From Janthinobacterium lividum (lineage in GTDB: Bacteria; Pseudomonadota; Gammaproteobacteria; Burkholderiales; Burkholderiaceae_D): a stretch of 64,000 nucleotides of DNA. The DNA is taken from contig NZ_CP139976.1 of the NCBI RefSeq assembly GCF_034424625.1, positions 806,001 to 870,000 of the forward strand. The letters run 5' to 3'. A program made the position numbers and the translations under genes. The notes under the pieces were generated by a model. It was not told the DNA's origin. It ran no database searches and saw only the letters and a list, made by a program, of their open reading frames with translations. This document shows, piece after piece, positions 63,059 through 64,000 of the stretch. The stretch's first letter is position 1. Each line of letters begins with the position of its first letter.

Positions 63059-63483
63059 GGGTGGCCGAGTGGCACCGGGCCTCGCCGCGCGCCTTGCGCA
63101 TCATCGTGAGCACAGCGCAGCGCGCATCGCCCGCATCATTTTAGTGTCGACGGCGCTGTCGTTCCTGACGTTTTCGGCGGCCGTCAGCTGGCTGGCGTGA
63201 GGGTGGCCGAGTGGCACCGGGCCTCGCCGCGCGCCTTGCGCATCATCGTGAGCACTGCGCGGCGCGCATCGCCCGCATCATTCTGGTCTCGACGGCGCTG
63301 TCGTTTTTGACGTTTTCGGCAGCCGTCAGCTGGCTGGCGTGAGGGTGACTCGTTGGCCCGGGCCACGCCGCGCGCCTTGCGCATCATCGTGAGCACTGCG
63401 CGGCGCGCATCGCCCGCATCATTCTGGTCTCGACGGCGCTGTCGTTTCTAACGTTTTCAGCGGCCGTCAGCTGGCTGGCGTGA
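62981..63483 (+). repeat. tandem repeat of the AEC gene's 3' end, four copies, period 141-142 bp
   Basis: Copies of the last 26 codons of the transporter gene (with stop) lie at 62981-63058 (in the gene), 63123-63200, 63265-63342 and 63406-63483. Spacers of 64, 64 and 63 bp separate them and are also similar to each other, the third being the most diverged. Relative to copy 1, copies 2, 3 and 4 have three base changes each, and all nine are synonymous (for example CTG GTC to TTA GTG, TTC CTG to TTT TTG, TCG to TCA). The last copy overlaps the stop end of the convergent PaiB-like gene. Confidence 0.92.
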
Positions 63484-64000
63484 CGTTGGCGGCGATCAGC
63501 GCGCCCAGGGCCTGCGCCGCACCGGGCTGGTTGTCCAGCGCCAGGCCATGCGCCATGCTGGCCTGGTCCTGCATGCTGCGGTTCTGTCCCAGCTTCCATT
63601 TTCCCGTGATGCGCGTGAGGGGGATTTCGATGCCGACGATGGCTTTCAAGAGTTTCCCGATATAGCCGGCCGGCGCATCGGCCACCTGCCATGGCGCGGC
63701 TAGCCCCGCTTCATGGCGCGCCGTCAGCCGCTCCACCAATCCCAGCAGCCACGCCGCATCGTCGATGGCGCGCAAGGGGCCGTGGGCATGCACCACGGCG
63801 TAATTGAAGGTAGGGACTTCCTTGCCGCTGCGCTGCTTTTCCGCATACCAGGCGGGCGTGATGTAGGCGTGCGGCCCCTGGAAAATCACCATGCATTCAT
63901 CGTTCCCGCCGGCCCCGCGCCACAGCGGATTGGTGCGCGCCACGTGGGCGCGCAGGATGCCGAACGGGGCCTCGGGCGTGGGCGCGGCGATCTCGAACGG
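63467..64000 (-). CDS. PaiB-like FMN-binding negative transcriptional regulator, 5' end cut by window
   Basis: The frame runs off the right edge; about 177 residues are visible. PaiB-type features are PFGILRAHVARTNPLWR, MVIFQGPHAYITPAWYAEK, and a later GFEIPLTRI-like segment (GIEIPLTRITGKWKLGQNR). PaiB binds FMN and acts as a regulator in Bacillus; its role here is unknown. Its final codons (ANVTPAS) and stop are formed by the fourth copy of the AEC 3'-end repeat, so the two convergent genes share about 17 bp of repeat sequence. Confidence 0.88.
   Translation of the reverse strand, partial: PFEIAAPTPEAPFGILRAHVARTNPLWRGAGGNDECMVIFQGPHAYITPAWYAEKQRSGKEVPTFNYAVVHAHGPLRAIDDAAWLLGLVERLTARHEAGLAAPWQVADAPAGYIGKLLKAIVGIEIPLTRITGKWKLGQNRSMQDQASMAHGLALDNQPGAAQALGALIAANVTPAS

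Noticed and set aside
63059-63083. Spacer text GGTGGCCGAGTGG resembles the 5' end of Leu/Ser tRNAs
   Set aside because: No anticodon arm, T-arm or acceptor complement follows, and the segment is simply repeated in the next spacer.
63123-63483. Regular repeats considered as a CRISPR array
   Set aside because: The repeat is 78 bp of a gene end, the spacers are nearly identical to each other, and there are no cas genes.

Overview
The window is high-GC chromosomal DNA from a Gram-negative bacterium. The gene families and orders point to a betaproteobacterium of the Burkholderiales, most likely Oxalobacteraceae and close to Janthinobacterium: kdsD-kdsC-lptCAB-rpoN-hpf, ptsN-hprK-rapZ, a DUF3683 lactate-dehydrogenase-like giant, DUF971/ubiE/ubiJ/ubiB, fmdB-DUF502-aspS-nudB, and clsB with its nuclease-like partner. 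The genus is an inference. Both window ends cut genes: a Kef-type antiporter on the left and a PaiB-like protein on the right. No rRNA, tRNA, prophage, insertion sequence or CRISPR was found.

Layout. 1-1599: Kef antiporter. 1684-7182: lipopolysaccharide (Kdo synthesis and Lpt transport), sigma-54 and hibernation factor, all on the plus strand. 7318-14682: an acyl-CoA hydrolase, then ptsN-hprK-rapZ, queF and ilvA on the minus strand and a small membrane protein. 14951-25702: a 1346-residue FAD/Fe-S dehydrogenase, a HIT protein, DUF971, a two-gene ECF42-type sigma/DGPF module, and ubiquinone genes ubiE, ubiJ and ubiB. 25722-32578: housekeeping block with aspS, nudB and clsB. 32837-40339: a TetR gene and a five-gene fatty-acid beta-oxidation operon. 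40463-43009: an electrophile-response cluster (NemR-like repressor, YqhD-like reductase, DJ-1 protein) with matching operators. 43017-51629: accessory region with a TetR/reductase pair, a B3-type metallo-beta-lactamase flanked by two paralogous phosphoesterases, a compact candidate small RNA, a LysR/pirin/isochorismatase group, a solute-binding protein and PnuC. 51961-60589: TonB receptor, REC-AraC regulator and an archaic (Csu-type) chaperone-usher pilus operon with a miniature pilin-like protein. 60844-64000: HxlR regulator, CHRD lipoprotein, AEC transporter and PaiB.

The most unusual signal lies after the AEC transporter. The last 26 codons and stop of that gene recur three more times downstream with a period of 141-142 bp. 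All nine base differences among the copies are synonymous, although the downstream copies have no start codon. A 26-bp copy of the end of hprK also lies downstream of that gene. Other notable signals are a nested inverted repeat between ilvA and queF, a promoter/hairpin/terminator unit with an 11-codon ORF at 46097-46296, several genes with a -10-like hexamer 6-8 nt before the start codon, and terminators whose U-tract runs straight into the next gene's ribosome binding site. All calls come from reading the sequence; no database search was run.
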